DNA from: Deltaproteobacteria bacterium
GTDB lineage: Bacteria > Desulfobacterota > Desulfobaccia > Desulfobaccales > 0-14-0-80-60-11
Assembly: GCA_016874975.1 (NCBI GenBank)
Contig: VGSQ01000010.1
Span: forward strand, 1-48,561
Length of the DNA stretch: 48,561 nucleotides
Direction of reading: 5' to 3'
A model generated the notes under the pieces. That model had not been told where the DNA came from. It ran no database searches and saw nothing but the letters and a program-made list of their open reading frames with translations. Shown one piece after another: positions 36,811 through 46,457 of this stretch (position 1 is the stretch's first letter; each line of letters starts with the position of its first letter). The position numbers and the translations under genes are program-made.

Positions 36811-36874
36811 CTCGTCACTCCGGAATACCTGAGTTATGTCTTGAAAAGATTTTCGTGTGGGAGGAGGCCAGGGC

Positions 36875-37903
36875 TCATGGTCCCCTGCCCCCATGACAAA
36901 AAATCTCCCCCGGCTCCCCCGCCTTTCCCCGCACCCTGAAAGTGGGACCCCAAAACTGTTCGATGACCCAGATATTGGTGAGAAGGTGGGTGGTGACGGC
37001 CTCCACCGTTACGGTGGAGGGGCCCCGGGCCTGGGCCAGATAGAGGACCAACTGGTCGGCCAGATGCCGGTCCGCCGCGGCGGACGCCTCGATATAGCTC
37101 AGCAGGGCGTCGGCGGCTTCGTCGGCCACCTTTTCGGCGGGTTTGCCCCGGGCCCCCAGAGCCCCGAACCCGGCCCGGGGGGCCCACAGGAAGACGAAGC
37201 TGCCCGGGTCTCTGCTGTCCGCCGCGGCTTCAGCAACCGGCAAACTCTCCCCCAGTCTCTCTCTGAGCCTCCGGGCCTGCCGGGCCGAAACGTGGGCGGG
37301 CACCCCCGAGGCGGCGGAGAGGCCCTGGAACCGAGTCGCGGACATGGGCGTCGCCCATCTCACCGGTTCCAGGAGGCGGCACGGTTGGAGGGAGAGGCGG
37401 ATCTCCCCCCCGCCCCGGGGGTACCACCCCCAGCGGGTCAGAGCCATATCGGCCTGGACCCCCAATTCCTTCAAAGCGGGCAGGAAAACATGCAGCAGGT
37501 AATGGGCCGGAGGGCTCCAGGGCACGTGGGTGCCACCCCGGAGGACCAGGCTGCTGGGGCCGGCGGCGTGCAGCAGCGGCGGCAGCAGGGCCTGGGCGAT
37601 GAGGCTGACGGCGCCGGCGCTGCCCCGCTTCTCCGCCACGTCGAAGCAGTAGTGGCCCCCCTCGACCCGCTGGGGCCGGAAGGTAAGTTCCCTGCTGTCC
37701 AGAGAAGCGCCCTGCACTTCGGCCCGGCTGATGCCCGCCAGGGCATTGACCACGGTGAGGTGTTGCGGCCGCAACCCCGGCTTGGGCCGCCCCCCCCGAA
37801 TATTCGTCAGACGCACCGACCGCCCCGACAGAACGGCAAGAGAAAGGGAGGTCCGGACGATCTGCCCGCCTCCCTCCCCGAACGAGCCGTCCAGGTGCAG
37901 CAT
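36875..37903 (-). CDS. rtcA: RNA 3'-terminal phosphate cyclase
   Basis: LDGSFGEGGGQIVRTSLSLAVLSG, NIRGGRPKPGLRPQHLT, RGGT, RHLADQLVLYLA. Confidence 0.9.
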   Translation of the reverse strand: MLHLDGSFGEGGGQIVRTSLSLAVLSGRSVRLTNIRGGRPKPGLRPQHLTVVNALAGISRAEVQGASLDSRELTFRPQRVEGGHYCFDVAEKRGSAGAVSLIAQALLPPLLHAAGPSSLVLRGGTHVPWSPPAHYLLHVFLPALKELGVQADMALTRWGWYPRGGGEIRLSLQPCRLLEPVRWATPMSATRFQGLSAASGVPAHVSARQARRLRERLGESLPVAEAAADSRDPGSFVFLWAPRAGFGALGARGKPAEKVADEAADALLSYIEASAAADRHLADQLVLYLAQARGPSTVTVEAVTTHLLTNIWVIEQFWGPTFRVRGKAGEPGEIFCHGGRGP

Positions 37904-37955
37904 CCCTCCACCATCCGGCCATGGCCGCCGTGGCAAGGCCGAAGCCCTGCCAGGG

Positions 37956-38168
37956 TTATTCCAGGATGAAAATCACTTCCATTTTCACCCGGTACGTGGC
38001 AATCTTGTTGTCCTTCACGGAAACCCGCATCTCCGCAATGCGCAGACCCGTAATGCCGCGGAGGGTGGCGACGGCGCGGTTGAACCCCACCTGGATGGCG
38101 TCCTCGAAACCCTTGGGGGATTCGGCGATGATGTGCGTAATCCTGGCTACTTGCGTCCCATTCGCCAT
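37956..38168 (-). CDS. dodecin family protein
   Basis: ESPKGFEDAIQVGFNRAVATLRGITGLRIAEMRVSVKDNKIATYRVKMEVIFILE. Confidence 0.9.
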   Translation of the reverse strand: MANGTQVARITHIIAESPKGFEDAIQVGFNRAVATLRGITGLRIAEMRVSVKDNKIATYRVKMEVIFILE

Positions 38169-38318
38169 AGCATGGTCCTCCTTGAGCTGTGATTTCAGGA
38201 GAACCCTGCGCCCCTGGGGGACCCCGGTTTCCCCTGTAACTTTATCATAAGTCGGCTGTGCTTAATTGCAAGGAAACAGGCGCGGACCTGCCCCAGAAAT
38301 GAACCACGGCGGCGCCGG

Positions 38319-39155
38319 TCACCGAGTCCGGAAGCGGTTCGCCAAACGGCGGGGAAATTTCCCTTGCAGCACCTCGGCCATCCCCCGGGCCACCATCTCC
38401 CGGCCCTTTTCGTTCAGATGGACGCCGTCCCGCCGATACACCTCCCCGGTGCAGCCGGTGAGAACGTTTTGCAAATTGACGAATTCTTTGAGCTCCGGCG
38501 CTTCGGCGGACAGCGGGAGGACCACCTGGTGCACCTTGTCCAGCAGTTCCCGGGTGAAGGAGGCGTAGAAAGCGGCGTTCAGGGGTTTGAGCAGACCGAA
38601 GAAGCTGCGGTGATAGCTTTCGATCAGCCCCTGCACCTGCCGGTAGCCGTGGTGCGCCCAGGGCTGCGGTGCTGGGCGAAATAGCTGGCGTCGTTGGCCC
38701 CATCGTAAAAAAATCACCAGGGCCGGGGGCGGGCGCTCGATGAGCAGTTTTTGTAAGTACTTCGTCTCCATGAGCGAATTGAAGGAAATCACCCCTAAGT
38801 TGAGGAAGACCGCCCGGGGACCGGCCGCCGTCCCGTTGAAGAGCACCGCCAGGTAGCTGGGAATAGTGCGCTCGTGGAAATCGGTGCTGCCCCGCATGGT
38901 GGACCCGCCCAGGAGCCAGACCACCGGCAGGCCCCGCTCCTGTCCAGGCGGCGGATTGTGGGCCGTGGGCCAGGTCTCCTGGGGATGCAGGAAGAGGGCG
39001 TAGGGGTCCTAGCGCACGGCGCTTCCCTCCCTGAAATGCCCATGCATCAGGTAGTTGCTGGTGGAAATCAGCAAAAAACTGAAACACTCCACCAACAGCG
39101 CCCCCACCAGCAGCCACTTGAGCAGGCGGACGCCCCACCGCCGCATCTTTGCCAT
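38319..39155 (-). pseudogene. SGNH/GDSL-type hydrolase-like gene interrupted by amber codon and frameshifts
   Basis: ATG at 39155 (MAKMRRWGVRLLKWLLVGALLVECFSFLL), in-frame TAG at 39009-39011, continuing frame DPYALFLHPQE...WLLGGSTMRGST; frameshift near the A7 run at about 38706-38712. Confidence 0.75.
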
Positions 39156-39308
39156 CTCGCTCACCCGCAGATTGAGAAGTTTTTACCACCTTTCCCAGAC
39201 CGGGGCAAGTTGCTGGCCTCACCTTGACAAGACCGCCTCTGCACCGTATGTTGAAAATATCTGCCGGGCCCAGGGCCCATGCAGGATTGATAAGGAAGGT
39301 GCCTGCGG

Positions 39309-40031
39309 ATGGCGGTTCTGGAACGTGTTCACTCAGTCCTTCTCAATGCTGCCGACCACCGCCGCCGTACAGGTCGTCCGCTGGTCACCCTCACCTATGC
39401 CCAGAGTCTGGACGGCAGCATCGCCGTGCGCCCCGGGCGGCCTTTGGCCCTGAGCGGCCCCCAATCCCAGACCCTGACCCACGCCTTGCGGGCCGTGCAT
39501 GACGCCATTCTGGTGGGCATCGGCACCGTCCTGGCCGACAATCCCCGCCTCACCGTGCGCCTGGTGGCGGGCGCCGACCCCCAGCCCGTGGTGTTGGACA
39601 GTCGTCTGCGCTTTCCCCTCTATGCCAATCTGCTGCAGCGCAACGGCCTGGCCCCCTGGATCGCCACCAGCCCCCAAGCCGAGGCGGAGCGCCGGGAGAC
39701 CCTGCGCCGGGCCGGCGCCCGCCTGCTGCTGCTGCCCACCGGGGCCGACGGATGGATCGATCTGGCCGCGCTCCTGAGCCGGCTGGCCGAACTGGACGTG
39801 GACAGCCTCATGGTGGAAGGCGGCGCCCAGATCATCACCAGCTTCCTGGCCTCCCGGCTGGTGGATCAGGTGGTGGTCACCATCGCCCCCCTCCTGGTGG
39901 GGGGCCTGGGAGTGGTGGACAAGTTCTCCCTGCCCCACCCCTGCACTTTCCCCCGGTTGCGCCGCCTTACCTATGAACAGGCGGGGGAAGACCTGATTCT
40001 TATGGGGGAACCGGAGTGGTCGGCGGAGTGA
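39309..40031 (+). CDS. RibD C-terminal (DHFR-like) reductase domain protein
   Basis: VTLTYAQSLDGSIAV, HDAILVGIGTVLADNPRLTVR, VEGGAQIITSFLASRLVDQVVVTIAPLLVGG. Confidence 0.85.
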   Translation: MAVLERVHSVLLNAADHRRRTGRPLVTLTYAQSLDGSIAVRPGRPLALSGPQSQTLTHALRAVHDAILVGIGTVLADNPRLTVRLVAGADPQPVVLDSRLRFPLYANLLQRNGLAPWIATSPQAEAERRETLRRAGARLLLLPTGADGWIDLAALLSRLAELDVDSLMVEGGAQIITSFLASRLVDQVVVTIAPLLVGGLGVVDKFSLPHPCTFPRLRRLTYEQAGEDLILMGEPEWSAE

Positions 40032-41053
40032 AACGCCGCTCCCTTCTCTTTACGGCTCCCCGGCAGCTCGTTCTGGCGGAAGAGAGCCTGGCGCCTCCCG
40101 GCCCCGGCCAGGTTCTGGTGGCCACCCTGGTCTCGGCCATCAGCCCCGGCACCGAACTGTTGATTTACCGGGGCCAGTTCCCCCGGGGACTCAGGGTGGA
40201 CGCCAGCATCGCCGCCCTCAGCGGTGATTTTGCCTATCCCCTGAAATACGGCTACGCCGCCGTGGGCCGGGTGGAGGCCCTGGGGCCCGGGGTGCCCCGG
40301 CCCTGGCAAGGACGGCTGGTCTTCAGCTTTCATCCCCATGAAAGCCATTTTGTAGCCGACGTTGCGGAACTCTTCCCCGTGCCGCCGGAGATCACACCCG
40401 AGGAAGCGGCCTTTCTGCCCACCCTGGAGACCGCCGCCACCCTGGTCCTGGATGGGTCTCCGCTCCTGGGAGAGCAGGTGGCGGTCTTCGGCCAGGGCGT
40501 GGTGGGGCTGCTGACCACGGCGCTGCTGGCCCTGTTTCCTCTGTCCAGCCTGGTGACTCTGGACCACCACCCCCGGCGCCGTCTGGCCTCGGAGAACCTG
40601 GGGGCGCACGCCAGCCTGGACCCGGCCGATCCCCACAGCCTGGCCCGCCTGCCCGGTCTGCTCCAGGGAGATCGCCCCCACGCCGGGGCGGACCTGACCT
40701 TTGAGCTCACCGGCAATCCCGCGGCCCTGGACCTGGCCGTCGCCGCCACCGGCTACCATGGCCGGGTGGTGGTGGGCTCCTGGTACGGGGACAAAACGGC
40801 CCCTCTGAACCTGGGCGGCCGCTTCCACCGCGGCCGCCTGCGCCTTCTCAGCAGCCAGGTGAGCACCATCGCCCCGGAACTGCGAGGTCGTTTCGTCAAA
40901 GCACGGATCCTGGCCTGGGTCTGGGAGATGCTGCCGGAGATCAGCCCGGCCCGCCTCATCACCCACCGCTTCCCCCTCAGGGAAGCGGACCGGGCTTATG
41001 CCCTGCTGGATCGGGAACCCCAGGAGGCCATCCAGGTTCTGCTGACGTATTGA
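40028..41053 (+). CDS. medium-chain zinc-binding dehydrogenase/reductase (MDR)
   Basis: ISPGTELLIYRG, YGYAAVGRVEALGPG, VAVFGQGVVGLLTTALL; start overlaps the RibD stop (GTGA). Confidence 0.8.
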   Translation: MKRRSLLFTAPRQLVLAEESLAPPGPGQVLVATLVSAISPGTELLIYRGQFPRGLRVDASIAALSGDFAYPLKYGYAAVGRVEALGPGVPRPWQGRLVFSFHPHESHFVADVAELFPVPPEITPEEAAFLPTLETAATLVLDGSPLLGEQVAVFGQGVVGLLTTALLALFPLSSLVTLDHHPRRRLASENLGAHASLDPADPHSLARLPGLLQGDRPHAGADLTFELTGNPAALDLAVAATGYHGRVVVGSWYGDKTAPLNLGGRFHRGRLRLLSSQVSTIAPELRGRFVKARILAWVWEMLPEISPARLITHRFPLREADRAYALLDREPQEAIQVLLTY

Positions 41054-41240
41054 AAAGACTTCCGGGGCGCTTGCGCCATTGGTTTTTTCTGTCCTCCTTC
41101 ACAATGCCGCAGAGCGCAACCGCCGGTAAATACAAGCTTCCTGCAAGGGAAAACGGCAGCAGGTTGTTGCCGCAGGGGCCTTCGGGCGGCGGTTTCCCGC
41201 CCTCTACCCATCCCCGCATCTCTTCCATGAGGAGCCCGAC

Positions 41241-41618
41241 ATGTACACCCTGGCCGTGCAACGGGATTTCGTGGCCCAGCACTTCCTGGTCGGCGGCGAC
41301 TGGGGCGACGAAAACCGCCGCCATTCACACCATTACCGGGTGGAGGTGCAGTTGGCCGGCCCCACTCTGGACCGGCACGGCTATCTAGTGGACATCGTTG
41401 AGGTGGAGGCCCGGCTGGACGAGTTGGTGGACTACTACCGGGACCGCACCCTGAACGAACTGCCGGAGTTCGCCGGCCTCAACCCCAGCATTGAGCATTT
41501 TTGCCGCATTCTGGCGGAGCAATTGCGGGAACGGCTTCCCGCTCCCCACCTGGCCTCCCTCACGGTAAAGATTTGGGAGGCGGCAATCGCCTGGGCGGCT
41601 TACCGGCTCAACTATTAG
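41241..41618 (+). CDS. 6-pyruvoyltetrahydropterin synthase/QueD family protein
   Basis: FVAQHFLVGGDWGDENRRHSHHYRVEVQL, GYLVDIVEVEARLDELV, NPSIEHFCRILAEQL, KIWEAAIAWAAY. Confidence 0.85.
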   Translation: MYTLAVQRDFVAQHFLVGGDWGDENRRHSHHYRVEVQLAGPTLDRHGYLVDIVEVEARLDELVDYYRDRTLNELPEFAGLNPSIEHFCRILAEQLRERLPAPHLASLTVKIWEAAIAWAAYRLNY

Positions 41619-41856
41619 GCAGGTCAAGGGGCCGGAGACGGCAGGACCGCTCTCCTCTTCCCCACTGTCCTCCTTTCTCCAGACCATCCCATCCCTTTGC
41701 CGGGTTGGCTGATTCCAGCAAGAGGCCCCACCGAGCTTTGCGGGAAGAGCAAGATCCGGCCTCCGCCCGGCTTTCACCGTTTCGGCTATACGGAATCAGT
41801 CAACTTACTGCACGACCGATGACGCAGTCCGTCGTCGGCAGCAGGAATCCCGGCTA

Positions 41857-41884
41857 CGGCGGGAGGCGCGGCGCTTTCCCGCCC
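41857..41884. repeat. second copy of CGGCGGGAGGCGC..CGCTTTCCCGCCC hairpin
   Basis: Matches 8393-8420 except at two loop positions. Confidence 0.8.
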
Positions 41885-42041
41885 CAGGTTCTGCCGGCGT
41901 TCTTGCCTATGGACCCTCCCCCCGAATATTACGCGCATAGACTGTAAGCCTGCGCGCCGATATTTATATGGTTTGATGAAAGCCGGCGGCTGATGAGGAA
42001 TTGCCTCAATCGCCGCCGACCTCACGTCGCCGGCATCTCCC

Positions 42042-42332
42042 TTAAATGCCGGAGAATCGGCCTTTGACGGCCATCAGGTCGGTGTCGGCGTCCACCTCCT
42101 CTCCCTCCGTCAGGGAGGCAGTGCGCACGATGTCGCGGATATGGGCGATGATGTCCAGAACCCTCTCCAAGCGTTCACTGATGAGATGGAGTTCGTCCTG
42201 AAAGGCGGCATCCATCTTTTGCTCCAGGAGAAGCAGATCGAGGAGGCCGGTGACTGCCGCCAATGGTTGCGCCAGTTCGTGCAGAGAGTGCCGGATGTCC
42301 CTGATTGCGTGCCTTGCTTCCATGTGCGCCAC
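42042..42332 (-). CDS. stand-alone HisKA/DHp-like small protein
   Basis: RHSLHELAQPLAAVTGLLDLLLLEQKM...DELHLISERLERVLDIIAHIRDIVR resembles an H-box helix pair; no ATPase domain. Confidence 0.6.
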   Translation of the reverse strand: MAHMEARHAIRDIRHSLHELAQPLAAVTGLLDLLLLEQKMDAAFQDELHLISERLERVLDIIAHIRDIVRTASLTEGEEVDADTDLMAVKGRFSGI

Positions 42333-42399
42333 CGGGATGCCTGGAAAAGTGATGTTACCGGGGGAGAAGCAAGAACCGGGCCATTATAAAAATAAATAT

Positions 42400-42424
42400 A
42401 ATATCAGGTAGTTATCCTGATATT
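42400..42424. promoter_or_regulatory. palindrome AATATCAGG-TAGTTAT-CCTGATATT, candidate operator
   Basis: 9-bp perfect inverted repeat upstream of the minus-strand HisKA-like gene; TATAAT on minus strand nearby. Confidence 0.5.
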
Positions 42425-42593
42425 GCCTCGCTTCAGCAGTTCAGGGGAAGGGAAAAACCCAAGCTTTTTCGACTGCGGCATGAAAAAACCCAAGCTTTCC
42501 GGAAAGATGCCGGAAAGAACGGCCGGGTCTGGCGGAGGGGGGCCGCTTCTTGCGTCAATTATCTGACACAAGGAAACGGTGCGAACCTGGGCG

Positions 42594-43508
42594 TCAATCC
42601 CGGGGTACGGCCAGCATTCGTTCCACCGCAAGGAGGGCCTTGAGCCGACTCTCTTCCGGGAGGCTGATACGGTAGCGCATCTCTCGCAAGGCGTTGATGA
42701 CATCCTCCAAGGTGATGCGCTTCATATCCGGGCACAAAAGGCCGGCGGCAGGGGAATAGAAGCGTTTGTCAGGATTTTCCTTGGTTAAAGTATGGATAAT
42801 GCCCATTTCCGTGCCGATAATGAATTCCCGGGCCGCATCCTCGCGGACATACTGAAGCATGCCGGTGGTGCTGCGGATGACGTCGGCCAGCTCCAGGACC
42901 TCCGGCCGGCATTCCGGATGGGCGATGAACACGGCCTGAGGATGGGCCGCCCGACAGGCTCTGACCTCCTGGGCGGTGAGAGCGTCATGGATGTCGCAGC
43001 AGCCTTCCCAATAAAGCACCTCCTTGGAGGTGCGGCGGGCGGTATAGAGGGCCAGGTTGCGATCCGGGACCATGAGGACCCGGTCGGCCGTCAAAGAATT
43101 GACAACCTTTACCGCATTGGCGGAGGTGCAGCAGATGTCGCTTTCCGCCTTCACCGCGGCGGTGGAGTTGACGTAGGTGACCACGGGCACCCCGGGGAGC
43201 TCCGCCTTGCGGGCCCGGAGGGCGGCCGCGGAGATGGTGTCGGCCATATAACAGCCCACGTCCAGACGGGGCAGGAGCACGGTCTTGTCGGGGCAGATAA
43301 TGGCGGCGGTTTCCGCCATGAAGTGCACCCCGGCAAAGACGATCACCCGGGCCCGGGTTTGGGAGGCGGTCAGGGAGAGACCCAGGGAGTCGCCGGTAAA
43401 GTCGGCCACATCCTGAATTTCCGGCGGCTGATAGTTGTGGGCCACCAGGATGGCCTGGCGCTGCTGGAGCCAGTCCCGGACCTCTTGCTGCAGGGCGGAA
43501 TACGACAT
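42594..43508 (-). CDS. nadA: quinolinate synthase
   Basis: ILVAHNYQPPEIQDVADFTGDSLGLS, FAGVHFMAETAAIICPDKTVLLP, VTYVNSTAAVKAESDICCTSANA, HPECRPEV, GTEMGIIHTL. Confidence 0.95.
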   Translation of the reverse strand: MSYSALQQEVRDWLQQRQAILVAHNYQPPEIQDVADFTGDSLGLSLTASQTRARVIVFAGVHFMAETAAIICPDKTVLLPRLDVGCYMADTISAAALRARKAELPGVPVVTYVNSTAAVKAESDICCTSANAVKVVNSLTADRVLMVPDRNLALYTARRTSKEVLYWEGCCDIHDALTAQEVRACRAAHPQAVFIAHPECRPEVLELADVIRSTTGMLQYVREDAAREFIIGTEMGIIHTLTKENPDKRFYSPAAGLLCPDMKRITLEDVINALREMRYRISLPEESRLKALLAVERMLAVPRD

Positions 43509-43613
43509 GGATTTCCTCAAAGTATATACTTTGGCCGGCCACCGCCGAGGCCGGCGCAAAAGTATGGGTGTTGGCAGACCGCAGCCCGGTAAGTTAGTGC
43601 CGGCCGGGGGGAA

Positions 43614-44321
43614 TTATCGCCCCCCCTGGCCCTCCCGCACCACCTGGACTCCAGGGGGCGGCACAAAGGTGAAGAAGTCGGCGGCCACCTTGATGTTGAG
43701 CTGAATGCGGGAGAAGGTGAAGCGGGTCTCCTCCCCCAGCTCGTTGGTGAACTCCAGCCTTTCCACCTGATGGGTGGCGGGGTTGACCCCCAGAGTGAGG
43801 CGTTTGAGTTCGGCCTGGGGCTTTTGGGGGACCAGGTCCACCAGATAAGGGCCGGAACCGTGGGGGGCGCGGTGCCAGGAAATCCGGAATTCCTGTCGGA
43901 ATTGGCCCATCCCCGAAAAGAAGCGCATCACCAGATCGGAGCGCAGCACCTGCTTCAAAGGGTAGATCATCACCACCTTGTCCTGGGGGAGATACATCCA
44001 CACCTGGCGTCCGTCGGAGACCACTTCCTTTTTCTGGTCCGGAGGCCGTTCATATTGCCAGCGCATGCGCAGGGGCTTCTGAAAAGTGACCCAGCCCTCG
44101 GCCCGCTCGGCGTGGGTGGCGGTCTTCAGGCGGGATTCCTGCTGGAAATAAGCCTTAAAGCCGCCGGCCTTGTCATACAAGGCCTGGACCTTGGCCACCA
44201 CGTCCACGGCCTCCAGGGCCGGGGCCGGGGCGGGAAGGAGGAGGGCGGTGAGCAGCAGGGCAAGCAGGGGAAGGGTTAGGCGCCGGAACCGGGTGGTTCT
44301 CACCCTAAAACCATTAGTCAT
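43614..44321 (-). CDS. lolA: outer-membrane lipoprotein carrier protein LolA-like
   Basis: Signal peptide; VVAKVQALYDKAGGFKAYFQQESRL, GWVTFQKPLRMRWQYERPPDQKKEVVSDGRQVWMYLP. Confidence 0.8.
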   Translation of the reverse strand: MTNGFRVRTTRFRRLTLPLLALLLTALLLPAPAPALEAVDVVAKVQALYDKAGGFKAYFQQESRLKTATHAERAEGWVTFQKPLRMRWQYERPPDQKKEVVSDGRQVWMYLPQDKVVMIYPLKQVLRSDLVMRFFSGMGQFRQEFRISWHRAPHGSGPYLVDLVPQKPQAELKRLTLGVNPATHQVERLEFTNELGEETRFTFSRIQLNIKVAADFFTFVPPPGVQVVREGQGGR

Positions 44322-44820
44322 GGAATTCTCCTGAAGGGGAAATCGTCCCGGCGGGGGGCCGGGCCGGAATATCCCGGGATTGTCCGGAACCCTGGCGGAG
44401 GGGAGGGCTTATGGTCGCCGGTCGCCGCCCTGGGCCAAGGTTTTGCAGCCATAAATTTTTAATATATCATAGTTCTACCCGAGAGACAGCAGGCACGTCC
44501 GGCAGCAACAGTTACGCGGTATCCCCCTCAGTGGTCCCGGGGCGGCCCTCAGACCCAATACCGGCGCAAAAATTTTTCGGGGACCGGAAAGAATCATTGA
44601 CGTCCAGCCGGGCCTTCCCTATGGTAAAAAAAGCTCGGAATGAACAACTTGTTTGTTTATTTGATAAAAATGCCCGCTGAGGTTTACCGGGGGCGGTTCG
44701 GAACCACCCTGAGGCGGGCCCCTGAGGAAAAGCGGGGGCCGGCCGGGTTGTTTTGATATCATAATAAAGTGGTAATTTTTACCGAACACGGCTTTGTCAT
44801 CTTGAGCGGAACCTCCTGAA

Positions 44821-46209
44821 ATGCACCACGACGCCAAGCCCCTGCGCATCGCCATCCTGCTGGACGAGGACACGGCCGCCCGCCTGGCCGATTTCCTCTC
44901 CCTGTTTCGGGACCACCCCGACGCCATCTCTTTCCACCTTTTCGGGACGGGGGACCGCCCCCAAGTTGCCGGCCTGCCCGTCCAATCGGTGGCAGACTTC
45001 CGCCCCGAGCAATACGATCTTATCCTGGACGAAGAGAACCTGGGGGGGGAGGTCACGGCGCTGCCTGCCGAGCTGCTGAGCCGCCTCATCACCGGCCCGG
45101 CCTCCCAGGTGGTGGAGGCCCTGCTCCTGGAGTTGGCCGAACTGCTGAAGGAACGGGAGATTCACAGCGGCATCCTGGACAGCGCCACCGACGCGGTGGT
45201 CACTATCGATGAGGATCACCTCATTGTGGGCTTCAACCGGGGAGCGGAGCAGATGTTCGGCTTCACCCGGGAAGAGGCCATGGGGCAGGTCCTAAAGATC
45301 ATCATCCCCCCGCCTCACAAGGAGATGCACCGGGAATATGTGCGCCGCTACGTGTCCACCCGCCAGGCCCACGTCATCGGCAAGCACGTGCAGCTCAACG
45401 CCCAGCGCCGGGACGGCGCCGAATTTCCCATGAGCATTTCCTTTTCCGTCACCGACATCCGGGGGAACCTCTATTTCACCGGCATTGTGCGGGACATCAC
45501 CGAATACAAGGAGATGGAGGAGCGTCTGGTCCGGGCGGAGCGGCTGGCCGCGGTGGGCAACACCGTGAGCCATATCGCCCACGAAATCAAAAATCCCCTG
45601 CTCATCATCGGGGGCTTCGCCCGGCAGCTCCTGAAAGCGGAGTGCCTGGACGCCAAGGAGCGGCAGAAGCTGAACATCATCAGCGAGGAGGTTTCCCGCC
45701 TGGAGGCCATGCTGGCGGAGATGCGGGATTTCGTGCGCCGCCCCTCCCCCAGAAAGCAGCGGCACCAACTGGAGCCCCTCATCAATGAGGTGGCGGACCT
45801 CTTCGAAGACGCCCTGCGGGAGCAGCACATCACCCTGCGCCGGGAACAGTCCGGCCCCATTCCGCCCTTCAACTTCGACCGGCAGCAGTTGCACCAGGTG
45901 CTGGTGAATCTTTTCAAGAACGCCATGGAGGCCATGCCCAGCGGCGGGCAGCTCACCCTGGCCAGCCGCCTCAAGGATGACAAAGTGGAAGTGAGCCTCA
46001 CCGACACCGGCCCGGGTATGACTCCCGAGGTGCAGGCCAACATCTTCCAGCCCTACTTCACCACCAAGGAGAAGGGCACGGGCCTGGGACTGGCCATCTG
46101 CCAGAATATCCTGGCGGAGCACGGGGGCTGCATCTGCGCCGACAGCACCCCGGGGCAGGGCTCCACCTTTACCATCCAGATTCCGTTGGAGGAGGGGGAA
46201 AAAGGATAG
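44821..46209 (+). CDS. PAS-domain sensor histidine kinase with atypical N-terminal region
   Basis: PAS (ILDSATDAVVTIDEDHLIVGFNRGAEQMFGFTREE); HIAHEIKNPLLIIGGFA; NLFKNAMEAMP; GTGLGLAICQNI. Confidence 0.9.
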   Translation: MHHDAKPLRIAILLDEDTAARLADFLSLFRDHPDAISFHLFGTGDRPQVAGLPVQSVADFRPEQYDLILDEENLGGEVTALPAELLSRLITGPASQVVEALLLELAELLKEREIHSGILDSATDAVVTIDEDHLIVGFNRGAEQMFGFTREEAMGQVLKIIIPPPHKEMHREYVRRYVSTRQAHVIGKHVQLNAQRRDGAEFPMSISFSVTDIRGNLYFTGIVRDITEYKEMEERLVRAERLAAVGNTVSHIAHEIKNPLLIIGGFARQLLKAECLDAKERQKLNIISEEVSRLEAMLAEMRDFVRRPSPRKQRHQLEPLINEVADLFEDALREQHITLRREQSGPIPPFNFDRQQLHQVLVNLFKNAMEAMPSGGQLTLASRLKDDKVEVSLTDTGPGMTPEVQANIFQPYFTTKEKGTGLGLAICQNILAEHGGCICADSTPGQGSTFTIQIPLEEGEKG

Positions 46210-46357
46210 CACGGGCACCGTCCGGCGTTTATGGTTGCGCAAGTTTCTGGGGGGGGAGGGCTGGGGGCGCGCTGACGCCTCACCACCTCCCCCTCATCAA
46301 ACTTTCGTAACAGAGGCGCCTGGGCCTGCGGCCGACCCCTAAGCTAGGAAAAATGTG

Positions 46358-46404
46358 GCGCCGGCGCCCTCGCCGGTGCAGGAACAGCCGGGGGCGGCTG
46401 TTCC
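46358..46404. repeat. twin-hairpin repeat: GCGCCGGCG-CCCT-CGCCGGTGC and GGAACAGCCG-GGGG-CGGCTGTTCC
   Basis: 9-bp (one wobble) and 10-bp stems read directly. Confidence 0.85.
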
Positions 46405-46457
46405 ACAACAAACGTTTCAAGTCAGGAGTTTGGCAACCGGCAAAGGGAAAGGTGACC

